Source: Magnaporthiopsis rhizophila (Eukaryota; Ascomycota; Sordariomycetes; Magnaporthales; Magnaporthaceae). Taken from it: a stretch of DNA of 64,000 nt. The notes beneath the pieces were generated by a model. That model saw only the letters and a program-made list of their open reading frames with translations. It made no database searches and was not told the origin of the DNA. The position numbers and the translations under genes are program-made. Where the stretch lies: the NCBI GenBank assembly GCA_003049465.1, contig PYSS01000088.1, positions 1 to 64,000 of the forward strand, written 5' to 3'. This document shows positions 46,239 through 57,782 of this stretch, piece after piece (position 1 is the first letter of the stretch; the number at the start of each line of letters is the position of its first letter).

Positions 46239-48059
46239 TTATAAAAAAACCGATAAGCGGTTATTTTTTGCTGGGAAAATGCACCAAACGGTTACGAACC
46301 TATAATTCCGGCTTTATTTGGGGCAGTATAATAAATAACGGAAAAAAGCCTGTATTTCGGAGCATTATTTAGCTGGATTTATTATTTTAATAAAAATTGT
46401 ATAGTTTATTGCTCCGATAAAAATGTTATAAAATATTACCCAAAATAACGAATTGCTGTAATGCAACGGGTTGATTAACCCCGGTTCGGTAACCAAAAAG
46501 AAATTGGGATAAGTATTAATCCTGCGGTATTCGAAAAAAAGGATAATATAACAATGCACATTTCGGAGGAATTTAAAAAATTAGTTTAATGCAAAAGTGT
46601 ATCGAACATTTTGGTTAATAATTCCGAGGAAAATTTAAATATAAATATAAGGATAAAACAGTTTTTGGGCCAAATATATCTAATATAAACCCAGGAAAAT
46701 AAATTAAATTTAACAATATTTAAAAAAACCACAAAAATGGACCCTAATAACAAAAAATTTGGCAAATAATAACGGCGATACATTATTAATTTTAAAAAAT
46801 TCCAGCAAAAATTCGATTAGCAACTGATTAATATAGGGAAATAATCCTTTATAACCAAAAAAAAAATACAGAAAGCGTACACCTTATTTAGGTTTTTGGA
46901 GATAAATTGTTGGTTTTGGGATTAGCCCAAACCTATCGGTGGTTTAATATGCAAAAAACCGGCGCAAAATAATAAAAAAAGCCCCTGAATTAGTTAAGGA
47001 ATAATTAATTGGTTATTTATTACGGGGTATTATTTGAAAATATTCCGAACCTGAACCAGCGGTTAGCGCAGCTATATGCGCTAAATTATAAAAATATGGA
47101 CCCCGATACAGGCTATTACGATAAATTTTTTTGGGCCAAATACTTGTACGATGATTGCTGGTAATATATAGCCAAAAAGCTGAAGTACGATTTTTTTCCA
47201 CAAAAAAAGGGAAAGGGACCAGTGCAATATTTATAATAGGAATACCAGTTTCCGAAATGGTGGATAACAAAAGTGGGTTATAAAAGTTTTGCAGCAATTT
47301 TTAAATTATTGCCAGCGTATTTTATAATATGCTTAGCAGGAATTTTTATATATTAAATGTGCGGAAAACCGAAATATAAGGTATATATGGAAAAAAAGCA
47401 AAGGCCTGGACGGATAGGTTTGTCCGGTTAACAGAAATAATTGGGGTTTGGCAATAAGCGTTTTAAGCAAAAAATTAGAAAGTTTACCCGAAAATAAGGT
47501 ACGGGTAGGGCAATAACCAGTAAGGTTTTTAATAATAACGATTACCGACCAGTATAAATATATCAGGATAATAATATATTGGAAAAGGCGAAAAATAAAA
47601 ATTATAATCGATTATGGAGCTTAAGGAAACTATTTTTCGCCAAAAATAATAAAAAGGTACAGTATTTTGACGCGTTAAAAAAAGGAACCATATAATTTTA
47701 TAATAATGGAATAGGAGCTAATTATATTTAACAAAAGAAAAATCGATATTAAAATTAATTAATTCAAGTTTCGATTTTTAGGGAAAATTTGCAAAATAAC
47801 CCTGAACATTATAAATATAAAAGGGGAAAACCTGATTTTAGGCCTTCCATAGCTCAAAAAATACAACCCCTTAATAAATTAGGTTACCGAACAAATTTAA
47901 TAAAGAAAATTGCTATTAATTAATAGGGAAGCCTAATAGTTACGGGTCCCGGGTAATAAAAAACGGATACCAGAAAGGGCAGTTGCAATAATAGCAAAAT
48001 TTGGCAATTAACCCTAGCAAACCGTATTAACCAAAGTGCTAATAAATACGGATATAAAT

Positions 48060-49500
48060 GGACCCGATAAGCAAAAAATTATTAAAAGGGGATTTAAAAA
48101 TGTTTCTGAAAAATACCATAAGTATTGGAAACTGTTTTAAAAAGATTTGGAAACGGTATTACCAAAATATGGACCGTTTAATTACAAGATTAAACTTAAA
48201 CCGGAAGTATAGCTTAAATATTAAAAATTGTACCGATTAAATCCTCGATAGAAAAAGCTGCTATAGGAATAGCTCGAGGAAGAAATTAGAAAGGGATTTA
48301 CCAAACCTTCCGATTTTTTTATGGGATATAGGATTTTATTTATTCCCAAAAAGAATGGGGAGAAACGGATATGTATCGATTATTATCCGTTAAATTAAGA
48401 AATAATAAAAAATCGGTATTTTTTATTTTTAATTAACAAGTTTAAAAATAGGTTTGGGAAAAATTGGTGGTTTATAACCCTAAATTTATGCAAAGCTTAT
48501 GGCTTGCTAAAAATTAAAAAAAGGGATAAATAAAAAACCGCTTTTCGGATCAAATTTGGAGTTTTTGAATTACTGGTAATAATTTTCGGGCTTATTAATA
48601 TACCAGCCATATTCCAGCAAATAATTAACCATATATTACAAAAATATTTCGATATTTTTGCCTTTGTATATCTAAATAATATTTTAATTTTTTTAAAAAT
48701 GCTGGAAAAATATAAGCAATATGTGCATAAAATATTACAAAAGTTGCAAAATGCAAAGCTTTTGGTTAATCCGGATAAATGCATATAGCATTCCCTAAAA
48801 GTGGTTTTTTTTGGATTTATTATTAAATAAGGAAAAGTTCGGATAAAACCTAAAAAAATACAGGCGGTAAAAAACTGGCCCGTATTTATTACGGTTAAAA
48901 AAATATAAAGCTTTTTAGGGTTTTTGAACTTTTATCGAAAATTTATCCGAAATTTTAGCAAAAAAGCTATATTATTTACGGATTTTACCAAAAATAATAC
49001 CCAGTTTTATTGGAGGATATAAAAATAAACAGTTTTTAATTTGTTAAAAAAAGCTATTATCCAAGTATCGGTATTAATAATGCCAAACCCAAAAAAACCC
49101 TTTAAGGTTAAAATTAATGCATCGGATTTTGCTATCGGAGAATAGCTAGGGCAGCGAAACGATTAAAAAAGGTTGTACCTTTGCGCGTTTTTTTTGCAAA
49201 AGTTAAATGGATCTAAATTAAATTATTAGATTTACGATAAAAAGTTCCTTGCTATTATTAAAATTTTAAAAAAATGAAGGGTATATTTGTGCAAAACTAA
49301 CTATTAAATTATAATATATATTAATTATAAAAATTTGTTATAATTTACCATTAGCTAAATGTTAAATAAAAAATAAGTTTGATAAAGCCAGTTTTTTTTA
49401 AAATTATAATTTTCGAATTGAGGTTAAAAAAGGGTTAAAAAACGGCCAAGCGGATGTTTTAAGCCGCCGATCGAACTATTAAATGGATATACCACCAGAA
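48060..49500 (+). pseudogene. reverse transcriptase and RNase H of element 6
   Basis: RT on the plus strand reads LEEEIRKGFTKPSDFFMGYR, KKNGEKRICIDYYPLN, KTAFRIKFGVFELLVIIFGL and INIPAIFQQIINHILQKYFD. The active site YLNN is at 48669-48680, where YLDD has lost both Asps, and FLGFLNFYRKFIRNFSKKA follows near 48920. RNase H keeps PFKVKINASDFAIGE with its Asp, and LNYQIYDKKFLAIIKILKK. A 60-codon open piece at 48058-48240 precedes RT and corresponds to the pol linker. At least ten stops lie in the region. Confidence 0.9.
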
Positions 49501-49679
49501 ATATGCGCAGTTTTGGCTAAAAAATCAAACGGATCCCTGATTCCAGCGCAATGGGCATTGGCCAAAATAACCCGACAAAAAAGCTGGATTTTAAAAAAAA
49601 TCCAGCAGGTTTATAGCCAGATAACTAATAAATATTAGGGGATTGTTAAAATTTGGAAAAAATTTCGGTAATATTACGG

Positions 49680-50800
49680 GTTTATAAAAATTTGTGCCGA
49701 AATATAAAATATAATTAAAAATTGCAAAAATTGTGCAAAAAATAAAGCCAATAGGCATAAATTTTATGGTTTATTATAACTTTTGCTAGCATTTAGCAAA
49801 ATATGGCAAAAAGTTACGGCGGATTTTGTTATAGGGCTATCCAAATTAAAAAAATCCTTTATAAATGTTTAATATAATAATATTATGGTAATAATCGACC
49901 AATTTACCAAATATATTATATACCTGCCGTTTAAAAAAAATGCGAAGGTTATAAATTTAGCTTATATTTTTATCCGGAATATAATTGCAAAATATGGAAC
50001 ACTGAATTGTATAATTTTAAACCGAAATAAATTGTTTAATAGTAAATTTTGGAAATAATTTATAACAAATTTAGGCACAAAATATGCTTTTTTTATAGTT
50101 TATTATTTTTAAACGGATAAATAAATGGAACGAACAAATTAAATTATAAAATAATATTTATATTATTTTATTAATTATAAATAAGATAACTGGGTATAAT
50201 TATTCCTTATAGCATAATTTGTATATAATAGTTTAATGTATGAAAATATAAAAATTATACTGTTTTATATAAATTATGGGTATATATTTACGGTATATGG
50301 AAAATTTAGGGCAAAATTATATACCTTAATAGCAAAAATACAGGTGAAAAAATTTACCAAACTGCACAAAAACCTCCAAGTAAAGCTAAAAAAAATATAA
50401 TAATATATATTTATACAGGCCAATAAAAAAAAATCGAGAAACCAATTTTTAAGGAGGGGAATAATATTTTTTTTTAATGCAATATTAAAATAAAATAATT
50501 AAATAATAAATTAAACCATAAAAAATTGGGACCGTTTAAAATTTTAAAAAAGGTTTTTGATATTAATTACAAATTTTAGCTGTTATTAATTATAAAAAAC
50601 CATCCGATTTTTTATATCGATTTGTTTAAATTAGTATTATTAGGGTTTAAAAGCAATAAATTAGTGGAAATTAACCCAAAATAAAAGTACGAAATTAAAA
50701 AAATCCTGAACGAAAAAATTATTAATAAAACCAAATATTATTTGATTAAATAGGCAGAATATGGAATTAAAAAAAGCATTTGAAAAAAAAAACAAATTTA
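49680..50800 (+). pseudogene. integrase and chromodomain of element 6
   Basis: The zinc-binding Cys pair is readable as IIKNCKNCAKNKANRHKFYG near 49700-49770. The core shows VTADFVIGLSK with the first catalytic Asp, then NSKFWK near 50045 just after a lost second Asp, and ERTN near 50130 with the Glu of the DDE triad kept. The chromodomain at 50680-50790 reads KYEIKKILNEKIINKTKYYL, IK, stop, AEYG; the stop replaces the Trp of VKWAGY (TGG to TAG). Confidence 0.85.
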
Positions 50801-51583
50801 AAAAAAATGCCAGAAATTTTTAAAAAATATTAGCGGAAGGTTTTTGGTAAAAAATTAATACCAGTGCCGGAATTTGGATTTTGGTTTAAAATGCCCGTAC
50901 CAAAATAATTTACCTGGTTAAAATAAAACCAGCAAATTAAGGTTAGGATTAGCCCTATAATTAGCCTAGCTTGGAAATAACGGAGGAAAGTTGGGGGTTA
51001 GCAAATTAAAAGGTGCGGCAAAGGCCTGCGCGGCCGTTTTATCGGCCTTTTTCTGCTTAACCTGCTCCAGCTCCTTTATATTATTAATTTTGCGATGGAT
51101 TGCATGTATTTTTTTTTTTAAATCACATTTTTTCCTGTTTGTGCAAATGCTTGATTTTGGTATTAGTGCGACGGCGTTTTTTTTTGCCGCTTTTAATTTA
51201 GCTTTTATTTTGAGGTATTAATAACTGAGCTTCTCAAATTGGAACAGAAAAGAACCTAGCACGTTGCACCGAAAGCGTTTTTGACGAACGCATTTAACGC
51301 ATCTAAAAAAATTGCAGGGGGATATAACGCAGCGCGCAAATCTTAACGCCTTATAAGCAAAACAAAAAAGTATTTCGGTGGAAAACAATAAAAGGATAAT
51401 AAGCAAATTATTATAATAAACGGTGGATTGTGCATTAATAACCTTTTGTTTTTGCACCTAACCAAACATTTTGTTAAAAAAAGGGAATAGAAAATAATAA
51501 AGAAAAAAAAGTATTTATTACTGACAGAAGAACAGGGCCGCAGATTTTGGCCAAAAGAATTTGGCCTAAAAAAGGAGACCTAA

Positions 51584-52044
51584 TGTTACGACCATAACTG
51601 GCAGGGGATAGAAAGGTTAAGGTTAACCCCCAGCGGGATGCTTTTACCCCGCAGTTAAAAAAGCCGAGGGCTGAATAACTAAGGCCAGGTGGGCAGAAAA
51701 TTATATAATTAGGCACTTATTTAAGCACGGGTGATATGCCTGTTATGCGACATAGCAAATATAGCACAGTAATATATCTGCTATGCAATATAACAAATAT
51801 AGCACAAATATAATATAGAAGGATTACGGGTATATAAAGCAAAAATTTCCTACTGTATTAAATAGCTTTGATTAAGGCCTCGGCATCAGTCAACCTAAAT
51901 TAGCTCCAAGGCACCCCTTTGGGCAAGCAATCGAGACCTTTATTATTATTCCAGTTCCCCAGCACAAGCAACCTTGTGAAGATCATACTGCTTAGCACCT
52001 CTCCTAGCGTACCCTACCCTAGGAGCAGAGAACCGTTTGTAACA
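51584..52044 (+). repeat. 3' LTR of element 6
   Basis: 461 bp. The inner left edge is mutated (gaaaggttaaggttaacccc, intact form gaagggctggggctaacccc) and the outer right edge is intact (cctctcctagcgtaccctac ... gtttgtaaca). It is followed by ctaag. Confidence 0.95.
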
Positions 52045-52049
52045 CTAAG

Positions 52050-52411
52050 CAAGTTATAGTTACGGGCTTGTTATTCTAGTAAGGGGCAGCCAACTCTACT
52101 CCCTTATATACTCTCCGTTATCGGTACCGCGGGTTTTGCGCGGGCGGGCGTTCCGGTGCCTTAAGCTTATTCCCGATAAATTATTTTATATGGGGCTAGC
52201 AAAAAATCGATCCACGGCCACCAAAGCCATCTCCGCATTGGGCCGACAAATTAACTTAGTTAAATCGATAGCGACTTGGAGGGTGGGTGACTTGTAAGCC
52301 TGCAACCCCTGTAAAGCCAGTAACTTGTAAGGCGCCAACCCCTTACAAAATAAGTGACTTGCGGGGCAGTGGCCCTTATAAGCTAGGCTTGCAAGCGCGG
52401 GCGGCATGCAT
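52050..52411. other. boundary sequence between the transposon block and the GC-rich region
   Basis: Base composition rises abruptly to about half GC after element 6. 52270-52411 contains degenerate copies of the unit found in the adjacent minisatellite (aacccct...acttgtaagg). No gene is recognised. Confidence 0.5.
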
Positions 52412-52546
52412 AACCCCTACAGGGTAAGTTGCGTGCACAACCTTTACAGGGTAGGTTGCATGCCCCACCTCTGCAGGGTAGGTTGCATGCATAACCTTTG
52501 CAGGGTATATGCATTGCACAACCTTTGCAGGATAGGTGCCTTGCAT
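52412..52546. repeat. 27-bp minisatellite, five units
   Basis: Five consecutive 27-bp units around the core aacctttgcagggtaggttg (starts at 52412, 52439, 52466, 52493, 52520). Because 27 is a multiple of three, both strands stay open in some frames and encode nine-residue repeats (VGCMHNLCR-like on the plus strand, GCARNLPCK-like on the minus). No start context, signal peptide or homology supports a gene. The core gcagggtaggt also occurs in the copia solo LTR near 16842 and at 52580. Confidence 0.85.
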
Positions 52547-54060
52547 AACCAACCACGTGCCCCAACCAAGTATACGGGAGGTGCAGGGTAGGCCAGGTAC
52601 GTACCCTAACCTTAAACTAATTACATAATTTAGCCTTAACCGGTATAGGGGCTACAGGGTAGGTTACCCTGTTACATGCAGTAGTTATTTTTAACACCAT
52701 AAAGGCTTAAGCGGCTGCTTGCTTTTCTTATGTAGCTACCGCGAGCATACCTATAAGGAGGGTAGGCCGGGCGAGTGCAGGCTGGAAGGAGTTCGGCCGT
52801 CCTTGGCAATGAAGTTGTGAGCCTGCCAGGTAGGCCTGCCCTAGGCCCATGGGTCGCGGGTTTTGGGATGATCGACTGGCGGGCAATTGGCATCTGCCAT
52901 GTCCTGCAGGGGCCGTAAAGGAAGCTACGAGTTTCTTATCTAACGTAGCCTTGTAATACGCTGCTGCTTTGCTTGCGTCGGTCTTCCCACCCCAAAGCCA
53001 GCACCTTTCTTATTCTCTCCTCACGACTCCGGGGCCCTGGTTCCGCGCGATATTCTTCTGAATCGTATTGTGAAGCCTTTAAGGTCCACAGGGCCCGGGA
53101 ACATGGGGGCAAAGTATAAAGTCCCCGTCGCCCGTCACGTCGAGGTCGCTTCCTTCGCATCTTCCACCTAAAGAGCCAGGTAGACGACTGGCGCATGCTG
53201 CTATTTTCTTACGAGCCCGCGGGCAAAAAGGGGCGCGGATGAGCCTTGGGTTAAAGCCGGAATATTAGGCGTTCAAAAGCCTGAAAGTTTATAATTACAA
53301 GCGCTTTTGGTTCTCCGACGATTATGGAGCGGCAGGAAGAAATATAAGGGATGATAGTTCGCCTGGAGCTGGTTCAGTCTTTATGCATTCGATCCGACGC
53401 GAAGATAACGTCGGCTCGAGGGAAGATATGGAGGTCGCTGGAACGCTTAACGTAGCGCTGGAAAAGATCACACCGTTAATGCTGTTCTGTCGCCTGCGCT
53501 GTCCAGGTACGGTGTCGGACACGATGCCGCTAGCGTTGTGGGGAGCTCCTGACCGCAGGAAGATGGTGACACCGCTGCCGCTTGAAAACGGTTTTACAGT
53601 ACCGTTAACCGGGGGCTAGGGCAACCTGGCAAGTAGGTTAGTATTGATAGCCCCCTTTTCCACGGTCTAAAAAAGCACGGCACACCCGAGGTTCGGTCAG
53701 GTCCCCGAACCCGCATAGATTAGCGTCAGGCACTGGGGGCACCTGCCGGAATAGGACGTTAGTAAGAAGCCTGCAAGTCGGCGCCAACCGCAGCACAGCT
53801 GGCCCGCAGCCCAGCCACTGCCCTGGCGAGTGACCAGGAGCAGGGACAAGGGGTCCTAGGGCTAATGGCCAATTAGGAGTTAGCTAACCGAGTAAACGAG
53901 GAACCCGAGTTCAATCCGAGGGCTCGCCGGGCCTGACTGGCACTGGCCCGCTAAAAGAGATTAGCCCGACATCGACCAGCCACGATCGGACCGGTCGCTT
54001 ACGTAAAAGCCGGCGTCGCTGTCTAGAGAGGACGACGTCGACGAGAGCTTTCCATCGCCG
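52547..54060. other. GC-rich stretch without a recognised gene
   Basis: Short open frames exist on both strands (52672-52893 minus, 52936-53196 minus, 53322-53522 minus with 53383-53619 plus, 53911-54144 minus). None shows a family motif or a convincing exon structure. The sequence is not RIP-mutated. A small inverted repeat cagggtaggttaccctg lies at 52653-52669. Confidence 0.5.
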
Positions 54061-54461
54061 CAGAAGACAACCAAAAGCAACAGAGCCACAAGATTCGCCA
54101 TGGAGAAAAGAGACGACCGCACCCGGGTCGATGCTACCGGTCACGATGCAGAGGTGGACTGGGATCCCCGCCTCCCTACGAGTTGCATTCCTCGGGCTCG
54201 GTCCTGGCCAGCGTGGCAGCCGTCAACGGTGGGTATTTCTGCAGGCTTGGATGTGCTAGGACCATCTACCGCACGGGTTCCCAGACCAGGCGACGCGCAA
54301 GGCAATCATTCAGGACGATCTCGCCAAAATTTACACGCGGGCGATCGGCCGACCAGACTGAAGTCACCGAGGAATCAAATAGTTTCGCGCCTAGTAACTA
54401 TCGACTCGTCCCCTCCCTCGATGCGTCCAACACGGGCATCGAACCATGGTCCCGCACGTCC
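54061..54461. other. possible gene remnant of unknown identity
   Basis: Three plus-strand frames are open for part of this stretch. One reads KAIIQDDLAKIYTRAIGRP at about 54301-54358, then stops; this short run looks protein-like but is unassigned. The overlapping frames 54100-54606 and 54183-54629 have Ser/Pro/Arg-rich compositions typical of out-of-frame GC-rich DNA. No call is made. Confidence 0.35.
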
Positions 54462-54855
54462 TCACGTCCCTCTTCGGGATTCAACACCGCCACCGGCGCC
54501 GGCGCCGTCGTCCGGCGTGTCGTGGAGCTTCTCGATGCTCGCCCCCCAGGTCCTGTACGCGCAGAAATCGAGGTTCTGGGCACCCCTGCACGCGTCGAGG
54601 TCGTAAAAACGGAGGAGAGGCGGTCGTGATCGCCCGTGGGGAAGGCAGGTTCAGCTTGTCGAGAGCCTCTTTGAGGACCGGCGCTGGGAGCGGGCAGGGG
54701 TCGTTGTCGCCAAAGCGCAGGTTATTGCGTAGCGCGGCCTTGTGCTCGTATACAGTTAGGAGGGAGGCCTCGGGCTGCTGGTTAATGCGCAGGTGATCGG
54801 TGAGGTTGCTCGTCCGAGAGAGTAGAAAGCCGTGCCGGCTGACGAGCGTCGCCAT
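54462..54855 (-). pseudogene. unrecognised coding fragment, frameshifted
   Basis: The minus strand reads a protein-like sequence: GFLLSRTSNLTDHLRINQQP, LLTVYEHKAALRNNLRFGDN, DPCPLPAPVLKEALDKLNLP. It then shifts frame near 54610 and continues RFYDLDACRGAQNLDFCAYR, TWGASIEKLHDTPDDGAGAG to a stop at 54464. Amino-acid composition is balanced and hydrophobic residues are periodic, unlike the shadow frames around it. I do not recognise the family. It abuts, and is antisense to, the start of the THADA-like pseudogene, suggesting that two broken genes were joined by rearrangement. Confidence 0.5.
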
Positions 54856-57250
54856 CGTCAGGTCGACGCCGAGGCGCTTGGGGGCCGCGGCCTTGGTCGC
54901 CGGAGGCGCGCGGGGTCATCCAGAAGCTTGGCGAGATTGCGCAGCGTCCTGCCCGTGTTGCGGAGACGGACAGGCCAAACCTGCCGCGGGTGCGCGCGTT
55001 GAACTGCATCAAGGATGTCTTCAAGAGCTCGCTGCTGAGCACGAGAGTTGAGCGGCACCTGCCGGCATTCCTCCAAATTGCCCACCAACAGTTTGCGATC
55101 TGAGCTGTAAGCCTTCCCTCCCTCCGTTTCTGCACGCGTGGTGCTTGCCCACCCCTCTTTTGCTGGCCGAGTATCGCTGACGTCCATGTTCGTAGGTGGG
55201 CAGTTCGCAAATACGGGCTGCTTCCGTTAAGGAGCGTGATATACTGCCTGCTAGGTAATGCTGATAGCAAGGCTCCCCTGGAGGCCGTCCGGGATGGCAG
55301 AACGATACGGATATCTTACCTCAAATACCCGAACCCGACCCTGCCCAACATTCTGGTCAACCTGCTCAAGTCGGGCCACTAAACCCACGGCACCGAGCCT
55401 CAGAGGGAGGCTGCCGAATCTGTTTCGCGCTGGACGTCATACGACGCGCTGGACCGCCGGGTTCTCATCGGGACCGGCTTTATAACTGCGTTACCGAGTA
55501 CCTGGCCAGCCATTTGTGGCACGTTAGGGAGATAGCTGCTGTGCAGACCCTGAGCTCATTTTTCTCCATGGACTTGCTGGAAGAGGTACAAAGACTGCTG
55601 AAGCAGCCGAGGGATTCCGCCAATAAACTGCATGGCACCCTAGTCACCGTCAAATTCCTCCTCGAGAAGCGGCCGGGAGTGGCCGGTATTGGTAGTAAGG
55701 ACGCTCTGCCTTCCACCTCAGTTTCTTAGCTAACCTGGCCGCCCTGCGGGCCGGCTTCCCCTATTGGCCTCTGTCGTGGACAGAGCCACAGCCACGGTGG
55801 TCTTTCATGCTTGTCCGGAGGCTCAGGCGGTTCTCCTGGAGCTGTACAGCCTAGTTACGAGATTAGCACCACGGTCAAACTTACAAAGCCTCAGAGGGTT
55901 TGCGCTATCCGGTGAAGGCCTGCTAGCGATGCTGGGCGATGCGTAGAATACAGCCTCTCCCGCTCTTTTTCGTATACAGCTGGGGCTGGAGGCGGCTAGG
56001 TGGGCGGCCTTATTTGGTTACACCGAGCTACTGCGGGATGCAGTGCTTAGGCTGTCTCCCCCGGGCACAAATGCGACCTCCTTCATGCTACGATCCCGGA
56101 CCTTTAAAACAGCACGAGCACAAATAGTGGCTCGTTGGAGCTGTGCCGGGCGTACGTTGCCATCGTCCGCCGGCGACGGGACGCAGAGGTTCGAGTGGCC
56201 GCTGTTAATGATTTCGGTGACCTGCTCCATAGCTTGATAGCGGCCGAAATGAGTTGTCTGCTCCCCGGAGGGCCCGAGCTGAGCCAACTGTTGGCCGATA
56301 TTCACGCGACCGAGTCGAATCCTAGCATGTTCCAGGCCACCATTCGGACAAGTGGACCCATCATGGCAACGTCCGCCCTGCAATACGGACAAGAAGCGGC
56401 GGAAGACGCACTAGATCGGCAGCCGAGGTCACGGTCCGTCGTTATCAGCGAAATTGGCCATGCGGATAATGTGAGTTACGGAAAGGGGTGGTGGCTGATT
56501 TGCGATGATACGAGCAAAAATAAACGGGCCGAGGAGGATCTAACCGCGTAATTGCCCATTCCACATGCAGGCATTTGACACTCGAGAAGCGGCCGTGCTT
56601 GCCATCAAGTTCTTCGCCTCGGCCGTCGGAAGCCGGTGCATGGGATCGATTGCCTACCTGCCCTTCCTCCTTGCGCTATACGACACGCTAAATGACGACG
56701 ACGAGGAGATCCGGGACGTGGGCGCCACCGCCGCCGCCTCAGTTCTCGGCAGGCTTGTGGTGCCCGTGCAGGCAGCGAACGAGCTGCCGGAGCGCATGGC
56801 GGCAGCCTTTGCAGACTCGGGCGAATTTGGCCGCTACGCCGTGCTCCGGGCCCTGGGCGAGACCAAGGTGCACAGGGAGCTGGCGGCGCCGGCGTCGGCC
56901 GGCCGGTGCAGCCGATCCCGCGGCCGGACGACCGGCTGCGGCGGGCGTTCACGTTTAACGACTCGCTCTTCGTTATCGAGGAGCAGAACCCGTTCGTGGA
57001 CGAGGTCAGGGAGACGCAGCGCTGGGCCCGAGCGCTCGGGTCGCTGCCCCTCGGCTGCGGGCGCGGCGACAACATTGAGGGACGGGACCGTCCAGGGCCT
57101 CGAGGCGGTAACCGGCGGGGCGGCACGGCAGGAGGACGGACCGCTGGGTTTGGTGTCGCAGCCAAAAGCCTTTGACGTCTGCAGTAGGATCATCCGGAAC
57201 GCCGCCTCGCTCGCGAGCGCCCGCCAGGACGGAGAGCTGGCCGCGATACC
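54838..57250 (+). pseudogene. THADA/Trm732-like armadillo protein (DUF2428 family), C-terminal part, broken
   Basis: In yeast, Trm732 partners the methyltransferase Trm7 for 2'-O-methylation of tRNA position 32; THADA is the animal homologue. Readable plus-strand blocks: LPRVRALNCIKDVFKSSLLS (about 54975-55034), then an intron 55107-55195 (GTAAGC...TAG), WAVRKYGLLPLRSVIYCLLG (from 55197), YLKYPNPTLPNILVNLLKS, TEYLASHLWHVREIAA (from 55494), ANKLHGTLVTVKFLLEKR (from 55620), YDTLNDDDEEIRDVGATAAA (56680-56740) and FVIEEQNPFVDEVRE (from 56970). Stops and frameshifts separate them: TGA at 55101 from an apparent 1-nt deletion, TAA at 55380, a shift before 55480 and others. The N-terminal half is absent. 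The lesions are indel-type in GC-rich DNA, not RIP. Confidence 0.72.
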
Positions 57251-57782
57251 GGCAAGCAGCAGAGACGCCCGGGCGGTGGCCGGGATACACGGCACGCTGC
57301 CGCGCATGGCTGATGTGCCCGCGGCGCCCTAGCGAGAAGACGGATCGTGTCGGGCGTAGCGGCATCGTAGACGACTGGAGAGACTGTCTGCGTCACATGT
57401 CGGCGCATCCAAGAAGAGAGGAAAAAAAAGAAGGAAGAAAAAAAAGAAGGAAGAAAAAAAGAAACAAGAAAAAAGAAAAGCGGATCTATAACCCTTTAAC
57501 AGTCTTGCTAACGAGCCCAGAGGCGAAGGCTAGCAACGTGCGCGTCGCGAGACCAACCACTCAACTGATCCTTTGCCGAGCAGGCAAGTAGCAACGAAAC
57601 GTAGTTTGGATTAGAAGCGCTGCGCTACCCAACTCCCAAATCAGCATCATGCGCATCTCGTCTTCTCTTAGCAGTACACCCTTGCAGACGCCCAACGTGT
57701 TCTTCAAGTTGAGTACCCCCGAAGCATCCGAATCGAGTGTTCAAAACCGGACGCGTGGGCCGACATCGGTCCTTGGCCAATC
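57250..57782. other. intergenic region between the THADA-like pseudogene and the DUF3074 gene
   Basis: It holds a 66-nt purine-only stretch (about 57412-57480) made of gaagaaaaaaaa-type repeats. Downstream of it should lie the 3' untranslated region of the convergent DUF3074 gene. No gene is seen. Confidence 0.5.

Larger units (their letters stand above)
44821..52044 (+). mobile_element. Ty3/Gypsy chromovirus, element 6
   Basis: Full-length, plus strand, 7224 bp. It has 461-bp LTRs (44821-45281 and 51584-52044) and a perfect target duplication ctaag (44816-44820, 52045-52049). Gene order: gag 45330-46028, zinc knuckle 46197-46238, RT about 48290-48990, RNase H about 49050-49350, integrase about 49680-50240, chromodomain about 50680-50790. 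The poly-purine tract aaaaaaggagacctaa precedes the 3' LTR at 51568-51583. It is the element in which most domains can be read by eye, yet RIP-type stops are spread through all of them. Confidence 0.95.

Noticed and set aside
52586..52630. Telomere-like ccctaaccttaaac
   Set aside because: A single degenerate unit, not an array.
53900..53935. tRNA B-box-like gagttcaatccgag
   Set aside because: T-stem pairing fails, and no A box or acceptor stem is found at the right distance.
55258..55485. 75-codon plus-strand ORF within the THADA-like region
   Set aside because: It reads the wrong frame; the family frame here is the one with YLKYPNPTLPNILVNLLKS.
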